This document shows positions 26,435-38,664 of a DNA stretch of 64,000 nucleotides, piece by piece. The translations under genes and the position numbers were made by a program. Source of the DNA: Begonia masoniana (Eukaryota > Streptophyta > Magnoliopsida > Cucurbitales > Begoniaceae). The notes beneath the pieces were generated by a model, which had not been told where the DNA came from, ran no database searches, and worked only from the letters and a program-made list of their open reading frames with translations. Where the stretch lies: contig CM039502.1 in assembly GCA_022432975.1 (NCBI GenBank), forward strand, positions 22,900,383-22,964,382, read 5' to 3'. Positions within the stretch are counted from its first letter, which is position 1. Every line of letters starts with the position of its first letter.

Positions 26435-26462
26435 CGACAGAATAGCCGAGGCTATTCTGTCG
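26435..26462. other. Perfect 12-bp stem, 4-nt loop hairpin in LTR D
   Basis: CGACAGAATAGC, loop CGAG, GCTATTCTGTCG, about 410 bp into the LTR. Confidence 0.85.
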
Positions 26463-27255
26463 AGCCCGAGCCCGAGCGCGAAGGGAGAGGAGAGGAGAGG
26501 GAGACGACGGCGACCGACGGCCGGTTCATCGGCGTTCTCCGACGTTCTCCGGCCAGACAATGGCGGCGTGGGGCTCCGGCCCGTTTCCGCGCACGAACCG
26601 ACGGTATGGCCGGTTTTCTCCCTGTTTTCGGTTCGATTTAGGGCCGTGAAGAACGAGCTCGATTGAGCTCTGATTTCCGGCGGCTTTTGGCCGTTCTTGG
26701 CGTCAAATGACCGGGCTTAGGCCGGCGAAGGTCGCCTGGCCGTGTTGTGCTCGAATTGAGCAAAAAATCAGAATGCCCTAATTTGGCATTTCGGGTTTCG
26801 TGTGTGTATCCTTGAAATTTTGATTAGTTTAGGCTAATTGGGGCTAATTGTGGTCGATTGGTGAAGAAATTGATGAGAATCGATGGAAAACCGAAATTGG
26901 TGAAATTCCCGGTTTAGGGCAGATTCGGGTTTTTGGATTTTTGACCTAGTTAGAGTTGTTTGTTTTAAAATTCCTTTTGGCAGATTAAAATAGGTTATTA
27001 GAGGAGTACGTGGCCGCTGGAATCGTTTGATTCCAACATCCGACGCAAAAGTTACGCGCGCTCGAAGTTTCGGGTCAGTTTTATCAAACCCGAATTAGTG
27101 GCCCGTTTAGTTAGGTTTTGGTTTGATTAGGCTAGAAATAGTAGTTTGAGAGTAAATTGGTGAATGTAAGCTTGATTTAATGAAACTTGGATGTTTGTCA
27201 TAGGTCAAGCCATAGGTGACGAGATATGCCAAAACCAGCGAACTACGGACGACAG

Positions 27256-27944
27256 GTAGGTTCTCGTGATCTTCTTTGGCCGATTGGCCTACACCGTACG
27301 TCGAATGTTGTCTCGAGGAATTTTGGTGACGTGTTTATTTAATTGTTTTGGATGGGTAGTTAGGTTTATTGTTTTATAGATTATGTTCTTTATCGTTTTG
27401 ATGGTATGCTCGGTAGTAGGTTTATTGTTTTATAGATTATGTTCTTTATCGTTTTGATGGTATGCTCGGTAGTTAGGTTTATTGTTTTATAGAATATGTG
27501 TCTTATCGTTTTGATGGTATGCTCGTTATGTATGTTTGTGTTACGTTATAGTTCATGCATCATGGTTTTCAAATAAGCATAGTTTTCATGAAAAGAGGTG
27601 TGGCCAGAAGGTGGGGCTATTGATCTACTGTGAAGGCACGACAGGGGCTTGTCACAGTACCACATTGTTTTTAAGAAAATGAATTTCTGCATAGTTTTCA
27701 TGAAAAGAGGTGTGGCCAGAAGGTGGGGCTATTGATCTACTGTGGAGGCACGACAGGGGCTTGTCACAGTACCACACCGGTGTGGCCAGAAGGTGGGGCT
27801 ATTGATCTACTGTGGGGGCACGACAGGGGCTTGTCACAGTACCACACTATTATAAAGAAAATGAATTTCCACGTTGCATTAGCATGCATTAGCATTTACG
27901 AAACTTGCTGAGCCTTTAGCTCATAGATTGTCTGTATGGTGTAG
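27256..27944 (+). other. Putative leader intron of LTR D with GGCC hairpin
   Basis: Donor CAG/GTAGGT (27256), hairpin GGCC-GATT-GGCC 27278-27289, acceptor-like GGTGTAG/GTGA at 27944/27945. Holds both tandem repeat sets. Confidence 0.45.
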
Positions 27945-28707
27945 GTGATCCTGACGTAGGTGAGGACGAGATCCTTCCACCTGAGGAGCGATGCAGTTGA
28001 CGGAGGATGGCTCGCGGGGTGTGCTGGCGCAGTCGATGCTTAACCGACCCGTGGGGATTTACGTATGTATTTTGAGGGTATTGAGATATTCTGGGTGAAT
28101 GATGGATTAGTTAGATAAATTTGTATAGTCGAACATATTAGGATGTTTGGTTCTAGTTAGGTGTTAGATTTTTATGTTGATATTTCAAATGTTTTGTTTA
28201 AATCATTAATGTAACGTTATGGGAATGTTTTTAGTTTAATTGGTAGTTGGTACGTTTTAGGGTGTTTGATTCTGTTTAGTTGATAGATTTGTTTTATAAA
28301 ACGTTTGTTAAGGTTTTTATTTGGATTTTTTGAACTGCTTGGTGATTTTGTAAACAGGAGGATATGTCACACTTTTAAACGGAACCATGCAGTTTGTTTT
28401 CGTGAAAATATACTTCATTTTAATCATGTTTAGAGTCGGATTTGGGCAGAGTTACGAGAACGTATGAATGTTTGGAAAGTTTATGTAAAATGTACAATTG
28501 AAATGGAGATAGAAATGATATTGTGAAGAAGTTATAAGTTGATAAATTGAGGAATGATAGAAGGTCGAGTGGTTTTAAGTAAACTGTTTTTGTATGATAA
28601 ATGAAATTTTCTTTAAAGGTTTTCGAGGGTGTTTTAATTGATTTAGAGGCTTAAAAAGAAAAATTCCGTACGGGAAATTAGAAATAGTTTGAGGGTCGTT
28701 ACAGTTA

Positions 28708-28720
28708 TGGTATCAGAGCC
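28708..28720 (+). other. Primer-binding site of element D
   Basis: TGGTATCAGAGCC a few bases after the LTR end, complementary to the 3' end of initiator Met tRNA. Confidence 0.85.
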
Positions 28721-29929
28721 CCCGGGTTTTAAAATCGGTTCTGTAGACTGCTCGACTGCACAGCCACTACGCGGACATTCTTCATCAACTGTAAGTATGT
28801 GTATAGTTTTATTTAATTACTGTTTCTTAGAGTGTTTGTTTAAACATTTTTATAGGAGTTATTTATAAATATGTTGCGTCAAGGGAATGATCGAGACGAC
28901 TGAGACGATACGATAGATCACCATAAGGACTTGACCGTAATAATGTTGCGATAGATCGGAGTAGGTTGGGAAATAAAGGAAAAAGGGAATAATAGGAGAT
29001 GAGTAAGAAAGACTCTTTGGAGAATTTCGACGAGAAGACGGTAGGTTAAATACAGGACGACGTAGGCCTATAGAAAGAGAGTTATGCGTTAATAGGACTA
29101 GCTTGACTTAATCACGAAAATGGTGCACTTAGAATTCAAGTTACTATTAGAGGGGTGTATTTTATGAGACCTAAGATTTAAAGAAATGGAAATTTACCCC
29201 AGTTGACGAACCTTTGGAGCTTTAGAGTATGGCGAATCAGAGAGGGGTTTAAAACTTAGATGTTTTGAAACTTAGGTATAAACATATCGAAGGATGCTCT
29301 AAATTGCAAAGGTGTAAATAGTACGCATAAGCAGATAAAAATTATAGTTGAGCCTTGTAGATCGTAGAGCTATGCGAAGCTTGAAATACCTAGATGAATA
29401 GGTGAAAACGATATTCAAGAATTGGAGTTTAGATTTAATTATTGAGGGGATAAACAATGAAAGGTTAAAGTCATACGAAAGGTAATACTCATGATACAAA
29501 GTTTGACCGATCTTCAGGAGATAAGTATCGACTGGAAAGACTAATCAATTAAGGGCGATTGTTAATTCACGGAAAGATTACGGCCGACATACTATAAAGG
29601 GAGACCTAGTGAAGTTAAGGGCGATCAAGGAGTGGTAAACACGTCAGACGATTAGTGTTGCTTGATTAGATTTATAGAAAATGAACCCTAGTTGATGAAA
29701 CTCAAACCCTTAAAGTTTTGAAGTGTAAGAAATTAAGGGGTAATTTAAGATAAAATGTAGAATGCATTTGGAGATGTTTTAGGTTCTCGAGGTATACTAA
29801 GTGCAATTAAGCAAGTAAGAAGATTTAGTAAGGACTTGTATACCCTGGATCCGTGAAAAAAAAGGTTGAAGTATCTAGATAAGAAAATCATATTCCAGAG
29901 CTTACCTAGTGTATTGTGGATAGGATATG
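28721..29929 (+). other. Non-coding interior of element D, left part
   Basis: No frame of note and no similarity to pol. The first ~90 bp (tctgtagactgctcgactg) resemble the region after the PBS of A (38590-38647, minus strand), so A and D share a leader. It continues after E at 32742-33498, also without coding sequence. Confidence 0.65.
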
Positions 29930-32741
29930 TGTAACGCCCCGAACCCGCCCCGGGCCCGGTGCGTCACGCTACAAACAATTCCCGTGTTTAAACGTCGTTT
30001 AAAATAATTTTCGTAAAATATTCGGCTCGGTTTTGTAAAATTCCCGGCTCGATGTTCGGGTTTTTCGAACCCTCAATTTTTCTTGGAAAGCGTGTCTAAA
30101 ATACTTGGAAATACGTTGGAAAAATGTCGGGTTAAAACGGGTTGGAAATATTAGAGAAAACGAAATTTTTAAAAAAAATTAGGGGGAGGGGCGCTGCTGG
30201 GCGCTGGGCGCGCCCAGGCTGCTCGGCGTGCGCGCCACGCGCGCGCTGCACGCTGCGCTACGCGCGCGGCACTCGCCGCACGCGCTTGCGCGTGCGCGCG
30301 CTGGGGCGCACCAGCGCGCCCCATTTTTTTGTCACCTCGACCGATCGTGGCTAAATGCCCGATCGGTCGGGCCTTCTCGGGTTTTCTTCACCCAGAAACT
30401 TCCCGACCGCGACCGGTCGTGCCCCGGGCCCGACCAATCGGGCCGGCTCGGGTTTTTCACCCCTGAAAACACTTAAAAACGCCCAAAACTTCCCATTTTA
30501 ACCCCACTTCACCTTCCTTCACATTTCTACATTTTTCTACATCCCTGACACCTCCAAAAATTCTGAAAATTTAGACATACCTTCCCGACACCTAAATCTT
30601 CGAGTCCCGTAAAAATCTCGGAAAACCGACTTAAAACGAATAAATACAAAAATAACGAACACGACCCGACGTTAGTTATTTTAAAATCAAAACGGGCAAT
30701 ATAACGCCTAAACTTTAAATACCCAAGACCTGAAATAAATCACAGAAATATACCATTTCAATCCCCAAACACGAACAACCATCACGAAAATAGTTTCAAC
30801 CAAAACGACACACAAAATAAAATCATTTACAACAAAACTGTACAACCGACACTAAAACGTTTATAACCAACCGTTCACCATTTGTTCTACCTTACTCCCA
30901 ACATTCAAAACATTACAAACACTAAACAACCGTCTATCAAAATGTTCACCTCCCACATTACCCGACGAACAGTGGTCCAGACGCCCCGACAATGACCCGC
31001 ACCGGCGGACTCCGTACTCCTCCGACTGCGGGCTAATCCTGAGCTGTCTCATCGACCTCACCTGTAAACAAATCGTCACCTACACCACAGAACACACAAA
31101 AGGTAAGCCTAACGCTTAGCAAGTAGGGAAATAATGCACAACGACACGCTAAATGCTCGACTCAATCCTAACATGCAGTTTCTACACCCTCAGTTGCTTT
31201 CTTTTCGTTTCAATTGCATTTTTATCTTTCACTTCCGTGTGAATCAAGTAGGCACACGCCCCCACACAGTCCAGGACGGCCACACCTTGATCCATGGAGC
31301 TAGACCGGAGGCACACATCCCAACACAGTCCAGGACGGCCAACACGAATCTCCCCCAATCGATCGTAGAATCCTCATTGTGCCCTCACGCACGAACAGGT
31401 CGAGGCATTCATACTCACGATTCATTATGTACATTAGCATAGCATCTCGAATAGAATCCTTCGCGGGGTGCTCAACGAGCCACTAGCCCGACGAAGCTAT
31501 TCTACTCCGAGACCACGTTGCAATCAATTCTTATCCTTTCATTTCATTCGCACCGCTCAAGCATGCAAAACACGTAGTTCGTAGTTTAGAAAACAATGAT
31601 GCATGAAACACGATGCATGACACAAAACAAAACAAGCAAACAAACAATCATTCCCTACCGTTCTATGGTGTAGGCCCGAAGGCAACAAACAAGCACTCAA
31701 CTACTTACCTGGTTGCTCCAAACACTTTCCGTCACTTCGTCCGATCAAATCACACGCTCGATTATCTAACAAATAACGAAAACTTAATTAGTCACAAACT
31801 AAAGAATTCTAAAAACTCAACTCACTTAAACTAACTCTTACTTTTAACCTAACTAACCAACAATCTCACACTTAAATACCTAAACCCGATTTTCACCCAT
31901 AAATTGACCGTCTAACTTCAAACGGTCGTAACTCCCTCATTTTTCAACGGATTTCGACGTGCCACCCCAACTCGGAAACCTCTACACGTCTACTATCCAT
32001 TGAATCACTCAAATCAACCAATAAAATACTTTGGTCAGCCCGAAATTCCCAAAAACAGAATCGGGTATATAGATGTTCTTCAACCTATTTTGTGTAACAC
32101 TCTTTCAATCTTCCATCTAACCCCTCTAACAACCTAAATCACTCCATTCAACAACTAAACTACCAAAATAGGAGGGAAATCTAACATTTAAACTAAATTT
32201 TTCGGAATCCCTAACCTAGGGTTTTCCAACATTCTCCAAACTCAACCAAAATACCTAAAAACACTTCTAAACTTCATCTAAATGTACACAAACCAAAACT
32301 CAAGTGAAATTACCTTGAAAAGTCTTCAATAGATGAAGAAAGAAGAAAGGGGATCGATGGCTATGGAGGAGAAGAGAGAAGCACGATGAAGATGAAAAAA
32401 AAAAGAATGAAAACCTAACTTTAAACCTTAACTTTCATTTACTTTTAACTTTCCTCCATTTAACTTTTTAAATTTGCAAAACCACCCACACCTTCACTCC
32501 TTTGCCTTCCAACGCCAAGCCACACCAAACAACCACTTTTCCATCCATTAAATGCTTACTTCTTATTGGTTGCTTTCCATTTGACTTTTCAACAACCATC
32601 CTCCAATCACAAAGTGTTTTGACTTGTCAAACCCTCAAATTCTAATACACTTCAATGCACACCTTACACTTGCATAACTAACCTATCCTAACACGTCAAA
32701 GCTAAGGTTACGCACGTATTAGGAAATTCCCGGGTGTTACA
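29930..32741 (-). mobile_element. E: solo LTR, minus orientation, GC-rich cassette
   Basis: TGTAACGCCCC...GGTGTTACA, TSD atatg at 29925-29929 and 32742-32746. 2812 bp. It carries a GC-rich region (30185-30330, cgcgcgc-type) and CCGATCGGTCGGGC-like palindromes (30340-30460) 255-530 bp from the LTR 3' end, a repeated cacacagtccaggacggccac (about 31260-31345) and the hairpin at 31674-31683. Confidence 0.9.
31080..31708 (-). other. Putative leader intron of LTR E with UUCG hairpin
   Basis: Minus strand: CAG/GTAAGT (plus acttac 31703-31708), GCC-TTCG-GGC at 31683-31674 followed by CTACACC, acceptor-like GGTGTAG/GTGA at 31080/31079. Confidence 0.45.
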
Positions 32742-33498
32742 ATATGAGTGTGACCATTATGGTTGTGGTGTAGAAAGATGTAACAGATTAATACAAGTCG
32801 CGGACGTAAGATTTAAGTGATCGGATAGGAGTGGTCGTATCGACCGATATGGAGGCAAAGAATAAGGAGATTTACTCCGAGTTGGAAAGTTATTAAATCC
32901 CGAAACGTTAAAGAATTGAAGTCATGTGCATGGTGATACTCTAGATACCGAAGTTTGCTGTTCTCTAGGAAATGAGTACCGCCAAAGACACCTTAGAAGA
33001 CTAATCCACAAAGGAAGATATTAATCTGTGAGAAGATTACAATCGACTTATTAGGTGGGAGGTCTAGCAAAGTTAAAAATAATCGACGAGTTGTGGACAT
33101 GTCAGGCAGTTAGGGTTGCTTGATTGGATTATGAAGCAAAAGATATAGGAGTTAAGTTGTGAATCTATAGTTGGTACAATTTAAGTTAGGAGCCGCAAAC
33201 ATGAGGCCATCTTCAGGATGAAGGTAGAAGCATTAGTGTTTGAGGAACTAGGAAGGTTATCATTATAGAAGAGGTGTTTTAAATTATTGGAGAATAAAAA
33301 TGGTAGGATTTGAGGACTCAAGGAGAATTGGAATAAGGGCGTAAACTTACCTACAACAAGTTCGCAAACAAAAAAAAATTGTTAGGCAAGTTATTGTAAA
33401 GAAGACAAGTAGAATATTTAGAACCTGACTAGAAGGAATAAAAGATAGTAGGCTAGTTAGTGAGCTTTAAAGAGAAAAGGGGTAAGAATTGAGAACTT
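32742..33498 (+). other. Non-coding interior of element D, right part
   Basis: Continuation of D's interior after E, about 750 bp with no open frame of note. No polypurine tract or LTR start is present: it passes directly into mid-LTR sequence at 33499. Confidence 0.6.
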
Positions 33499-34952
33499 AG
33501 GTAGGTTCTCGTGATCTTCTTTGGCCGATTGGCCTACACCGTACGTCGAATGTTGTCTCGAGGAATTTTGGTGACGTGTTTATTTAATTGTTTTGGATGG
33601 GTAGTTAGGTTTATTGTTTTATAGATTATGTTCTTTATCGTTTTGATGGTATGCTCGGTAGTAGGTTTATTGTTTTATAGATTATGTTCTTTATCGTTTT
33701 GATGGTATGCTCGGTAGTTAGGTTTATTGTTTTATAGAATATGTGTCTTATCGTTTTGATGGTATGCTCGTTATGTATGTTTGTGTTACGTTATAGTTTA
33801 TGCATCATGGTTTTCAAATAAGCATAGTTTTCATGAAAAGAGGTGTGGCCAGAAGGTGGGGCTATTGATCTACTGTGAAGGCACGACAGGGGCTTGTCAC
33901 AGTACCACATCGTTTTTAAGAAAATGAATTTCTGCATAGTTTTCATGAAAAGAGGTGTGGTGTGGCCAGAAGGTGGGGCTATTGATCTACTGTGGAGGCA
34001 CGACAGGGGCTTGTCACAGTACCACACCGGTGTGGCCAGAAGGTGGGGCTATTGATCTACTGTGGGGGCACGACAGGGGCTTGTCACAGTACCACACTAT
34101 TATAAAGAAAATGAATTTCCACGTTGCATTAGCATGCATTAGCATTTACGAAACTTGCTGAGCCTTTAGCTCATAGATTGTCTGTATGGTGTAGGTGATC
34201 CTGACGTAGGTGAGGACGAGATCCTTCCACCTGAGGAGCGATGCAGTTGACGGAGGATGGCTCGCGGGGTGTGCTGGCGCAGTCGATGCTTAACCGACCC
34301 GTGGGGATTTACGTATGTATTTTGAGGGTATTAAGATATTCTGGGTGAATGATGGATTAGTTAGATAAATTTGTATAGTCGAACATATTAGGATGTTTGG
34401 TTCTGGTTAGGTGTTAGATTTTTATGTTGATGTTTCAAATGTTTTGTTTAAATCATTAATTTAACGTTATGGGAATGTTTTTAGTTTAATTGGTAGTTGG
34501 TACGTTTTATGGTGTTTGATTCTGTTTAGTTGATAGATTTGTTTTATAAAACGTTTGTTAAGGTTTTTATTTGGATTTTTTGAACTGCTTGGTGATTTTG
34601 TAAACAGGAGGATATGTCACACTTTTAAACGGAACCATGCAGTTTGTTTTCGTGAAAATGTACTTCATTTTAATCATGTTTAGAGTCGGATTTGGGCAGA
34701 GTTACGAGAACGTATGATGTTTGGAAAGTTTATGTAAAATGTACAATTGAAATGGAGATAGAAATGATATTGTGAAGAAGTTATAAGTTGATAAATTGAG
34801 GAATGATAGAAGGTCGAGTGGTTTTAAGTAAACTGTTTTTGTATGATAAATGAAATTTTCTTTAAAGATTTTCGAGGGTGTTTTAATTGATTTAGAGGCT
34901 TAAAAAGAAAAATTTCGTACGGGAAATTAGAAATAGTTTGAGGGTCGTTACA
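33499..34952 (+). repeat. 3' LTR of element D, 5'-truncated
   Basis: Matches 5' LTR positions 27254-28703 with few differences. Homology starts exactly at the AG/GTAGGT donor-like site. Hairpin GGCC-GATT-GGCC at 33523-33534. The ~65-bp repeats recur at about 33843-34095. Confidence 0.88.
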
Positions 34953-34957
34953 GACAC

Positions 34958-37366
34958 CCTACTAGATTAGATGATATGCTTGATGAGTTACATGGTGCAT
35001 GCTTATTTTCAAAAATTGATCTAAAGAATGGATATTATCAAATTCGCATGAAAGAGGGAGATGAATGGAAAACTGCCTTTAAAACTAAATATGGTCTTTA
35101 TGAGTGGTTAGTAATGCCATTTGGTTTGTCTAATGCACCAAGTACTTTTATGAGATTGATGAATCATGTGTTAAGATCTTATATTGGCAAGTTTGTTGTT
35201 GTGTACTTTGATGATATCTTGGTTTATAGTAAAACTCAAGATACACATGTTAAACACTTGAATTCAGTTTTTAATGCTTTAAGAGAAAATCAACTATACG
35301 CTAACTTAAAGAAGTGCACCTTTTGCATGGATTCGGTAGTGTTTCTTGGTTTTGTAGTTAGTTCAAGTGGAGTATCGGTGGATGAAGAAAAAGTTAAGGC
35401 AATTAAGGAATGGCCCAGACCAAATAATGCCAATGAAGTAAGAAGTTTTCATGGATTAGTAAACTTTTACAGGAGGTTTGTTAAAGATTTTAGCACCATT
35501 GTGGCTCCCTTAAATGATCTTGTAAAGAAGAATGTTGAATTTAAGTGGACTGAAATACATGAACAAGCTTTTAATCTCCTAAAAGGTAAACTTACTAATG
35601 CACCATTACTTGTTTTACCTAATTTTGATAAAGCTTTTGAGATTGAATGTGATGCATCGAGAAAAAGTATTGGTGGTGTTTTAATGCAGGATTCCAAGCC
35701 TATTGCTTACTTTAGCGAGAAGCTTAATGGAGCGGCTTTAAACTACCCCACATATGACAAGGAATTGTATGCCTTAGTTCGCGCACTTCAAACATGGCAA
35801 CATTATTTGTGGCCAAAAGAATTTATTATTCATTGCGATCATGAGAGTTTGAAGCACTTGAAGTCGCAAGGAAAACTACACAAAAGGCACGCAAAATGGA
35901 TGGAATTCATTGAAATATTTCCATACGTGATTAAATATAAAAAAGTTAAGGAAAATATAGTGGCCAATGCATTGTCTCGAAGGGATGTACTCATAACCTC
36001 CTTACAATCTAAATTGCTTGGATTTGAACTTGTTAAAGAATTATATGTAGTAGATTTAAATTTTAGTGAAATTTAAAAATTATGTGAAAAAGTTGCATAT
36101 GATAATTATTATAGGCATGACGGTTATCTATTTAAGAAAGATAAGCTTTGTATTCCTAAGTGTTCTTTGAGAGAATTGTTTGTTAGAGAAACTCATGGAG
36201 GTGGATTAATGGGACATTTTGGAGTAAGCAAAACTTTAGATGTTTTATGTGAGCATTTTTATTGGCCTAAGATGAAACATGATGTGCAATTAATTTGTAA
36301 TAAATGTATTGAATGTAGAAAAGCTAAATCAAAAATCAAACCACATGGAATGTATACTCCTCTCCCAATACCTACTCAACCTTGGATTGATATTTCTATG
36401 GATTTTGTTATAGGTTTGCCGAGAACTCAAAGTGGAAAGGATATTATTTTTGTTGTTGTTGATAGGTTTAGTAAGATGACACATTTTATTACATGTTCGA
36501 AAACTAATGATGCTACACATGTTGCGGATTTATTCTTTAAAGAGATTGTGCGGTTACATGGCTTACCTAAAACTATTGTGAGTGATCGAGATGTTAAGTT
36601 TTTGAGACACTTTTGGAGAACTCTGTGGAATAAGTTAGGCACTAAACTTTTATTCTCAACCGTAGTACACCCTCAACCGGATGGACAAATCGAGGTAGTA
36701 AATAGAACACTTTCTACTTTGTTGAGAGCTATTATTTCTAAGAACTTAAAACAATGGGAAAAGTATTAACCACATGTTGAGTTTGCATATAATAGGGTTG
36801 TTCATTCTACTACATCTTATTCACCATTTGAAATTGTTTATGGTTTTAATCCTATAACTCCAATGGATATGTTACCTTTGCCAACTAACGAGTTTGTTAA
36901 TTTTGATGGAAAGAAAAGAGCCGAATTTGTTAGGGAACTACATGCAAGGGTAAGGGAAAACATTGAGAAAAAGAATGAACATTATGCAAGACAAGTAAAC
37001 AAGCATCGAGTGAAAGGTATTTTTGAACCTGGAGATTGGGTTTGGATTCACTTAAGGAAAGAAAGATTTGCCAACAAAAGAAAGAACAAGTTGCAACCTC
37101 TAGGAGATGGACCCTTCCAAGTGTTAGAACGCATCAATTACAATGCTTACAAAATTGATTTACTTAGTGAATATTGTAATGTAAGTGCTACTTTTAATAT
37201 TTCTGACTTATCTTTATATGATGCAGGGGATTCGAGGACGAATCTTTTCGAGGAAAGGGGGAATGATGTGAATCAGAGTGCAACCAACTTCAAGCCCAAA
37301 GTTAAAGATCCATGTCAAGATATTGGAGGCCCAATGACAAGATCAAGAAAATGCAAGAAGTCATAA
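34958..37366 (+). pseudogene. pol: pol of element B: RT, RNase H, integrase, tail in the 3' LTR
   Basis: One reading frame, in phase with 25736-26023 once D is removed, with only two stops: 36074-36076 and 36767-36769. [12 protein letters not shown] and YFDDIL (about 35204-35215). RNase H: ECDAS, DKELYAL and HCDHESLK. Integrase: H-X-H ([13 protein letters not shown]), C-X2-C, then D (SMDF), D (IVSDRD) and E (GQIEVVN), so the D-D-E triad is kept although TDG is PDG (QPDGQ). A GPF-like module (LGDGPFQV) follows. The frame continues 103 bp into the 3' LTR with GGPMTRS and ends at 37366 because of a small deletion there. Not functional as it stands. Confidence 0.9.
37253..37263 (+). other. Polypurine tract of element B
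   Basis: gaaagggggaa directly before the TGATG start of the 3' LTR. It lies inside the coding frame. Confidence 0.75.
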
Positions 37367-38141
37367 ATGGATTGGTTATAGAAATCCAAGAGAAAGATTC
37401 TTTCCAACACGAGCTGAAATTAATAAATTTGTTAAGTATTGAAGAGGATGTTTGGAAAGAAAAGAAGGCCGAAGATACTTGAAAACTACCCAAAGATTAG
37501 TGGCAAGAGAGAAGGAAGCACAACAACAAAATAAATTTGGCAAGCAATTATTTCCTAATTATAGTTTTAGAAAGTTTCTTAATTATAGTTTTAGAAAGTT
37601 TCTTAATTATAGTTTTAGAAAGCTTTCCTAATCATAGATTTAGAAAGTTTTCCTAATTATAGCGTTAGAAAGTTTCTTAATTATAGTTTTAGAAAGTTTC
37701 TTAATTATAGTTTTAGAAAGCTTTCCTAATCATAAATTTAGAAAGCTTTCCTAATTATTGTTTTAGAAAGTTTCCTAATTATCGTTTTAGTAATATTTCC
37801 GAATTACTTTTATGATATTTTGTAGCCTATTTAAAGGCATAGGCGCTTCAACATTATTAAGCAATATACATAATTTTGAGTTACTCTTTGTGAGAATTTT
37901 CTCTTTGGTTCTTTGTGAAGAACTAGATCTTCTTCAAGTCAAAACTTGAAAGATCAACTTGATAGCATTGGTTCTAACCACAAGTTCAGTTACGGGTCAA
38001 GCTCCTTGTTTGATAACTTTGGTTGCATCGGCAAGGTTCGATTTGGGTCAAGTTCCTTATACTTGATTTCAAAGGCGTTCCTGAGTTTCTATTTTGCGTT
38101 GTTGAAGGGTCTCGGGTTTCATATACCCGTGGTTCTCATCA
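37264..38141 (+). repeat. 3' LTR of element B
   Basis: 878 bp, TGATG...CATCA, same TATA-like (37828-37836) and 24-bp repeats (37550-37790) as the 5' LTR. It differs by scattered changes and a 7-bp deletion near 37345. Confidence 0.92.
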
Positions 38142-38501
38142 GGTTGTTGCTTTGATGGAGTCTCACCAAAACCGAGCGTCTAACGCTAAATGGAAAGTGA
38201 CGTATGCAATTTTATCTCCATTCTCTACCCCTGCATATCCCAACATGTCCTCCATAGTTCGGATCCACTCCTCAGCTAAAGTGGGGTCCGTAGACTGTCC
38301 ATTAAATATAGGAGGTTGTAGCCTTTGGAACCTCTCCATACCTTGATGGTTTGGAACGACCACCTCTCGGGCCCTGTGATCCTCACGATTTACCAGTCTC
38401 TCGATTTGCTGAGCCTGCCTGTCCATATGTTGAGCCTGACAATCAAGTAAGTCAGTCGACCTGTCTATGGCTTCGTCCCTTGCATCCCTACCTCGTACCA
38501 T
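38142..38501 (-). pseudogene. gag: gag of element A, N-terminal part
   Basis: ATG at 38501 (MVRGRDARDE). A Gln-rich helical segment is followed by [10 protein letters not shown] and EEWIRTMEDML, nearly the same as the truncated gag of element I. A TGA replaces the second Trp of the WW pair at 38163-38165. The B insertion then splits the gene, and it continues at 20051. This copy shows what element I has lost at its start. Confidence 0.82.
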
Positions 38502-38647
38502 TTTGTCACTCCTATAAAAGTTAAAACAAGTAATCCTAAGAAATCGAAATAAAAAAAAGCATTTAAACGTACTTACAGTTGAGGAAGCTTGTTCGTGTAG
38601 TGGTTTGCGTAGTCGAGCAGTCTACAGAACCGATTTTAAAACCCGGG

Positions 38648-38660
38648 GGCTCTGATACCA
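38648..38660 (-). other. Primer-binding site of element A
   Basis: ggctctgatacca on the plus strand, i.e. TGGTATCAGAGCC on the minus strand, next to the 5' LTR end at 38665. Confidence 0.85.
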
Positions 38661-38664
38661 TAAT

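Larger units (their letters stand above)
26024..28703 (+). repeat. 5' LTR of element D
   Basis: 2680 bp. Contains a (TTA)n run (about 26360-26404), a perfect 12-bp stem hairpin (26435-26462), a GC-rich leader (26460-26780), a ~57-bp ttgttttatagattatgtt repeat (about 27356-27530) and three ~65-bp repeats (about 27597-27846, ggccagaaggtggggctatt). No CGATCG cassette is seen near its end. Confidence 0.88.
26024..34952 (+). mobile_element. D: non-coding LTR element (LARD-like), host of E
   Basis: TGTAATACCCC...GTCGTTACA with TSD gacac at 26019-26023 and 34953-34957. Full 5' LTR (26024-28703), PBS (28708-28720), non-coding interior (28704-29929 and 32742-33498), and a 3' LTR lacking its first ~1.2 kb (33499-34952). 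A short gag-like relic may start at ATG 28871, but stops follow at once. It needs proteins from another element, presumably a chromovirus such as I. Confidence 0.88.
20057..38141 (+). mobile_element. B: Ty3/gypsy element, CRM-like, broken by C and D
   Basis: LTRs start TGATG and end CATCA, with TSD ggttg at 20052-20056 and 38142-38146. Order: 5' LTR, PBS, gag, [C], protease, RT start, [D], RT-RNase H-integrase, polypurine tract, 3' LTR. The pol frame runs about 100 bp into the 3' LTR and contains GGPMTRS. The TGATG/CATCA ends and the coding tail in the LTR are traits I associate with CRM chromoviruses; clade assignment is inference. Element B without its inserts would be about 7.0 kb. Confidence 0.9.

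Noticed and set aside
30142..30476. ORFs over the GC-rich part of LTR E
   Set aside because: Low-complexity Arg/Ala reading of cgcgcg sequence inside a solo LTR. No conserved domain.
33791..34161. Small ORFs in both D LTRs
   Set aside because: They arise from the three ~65-bp tandem repeats and recur identically at 27723. No start context or domain.
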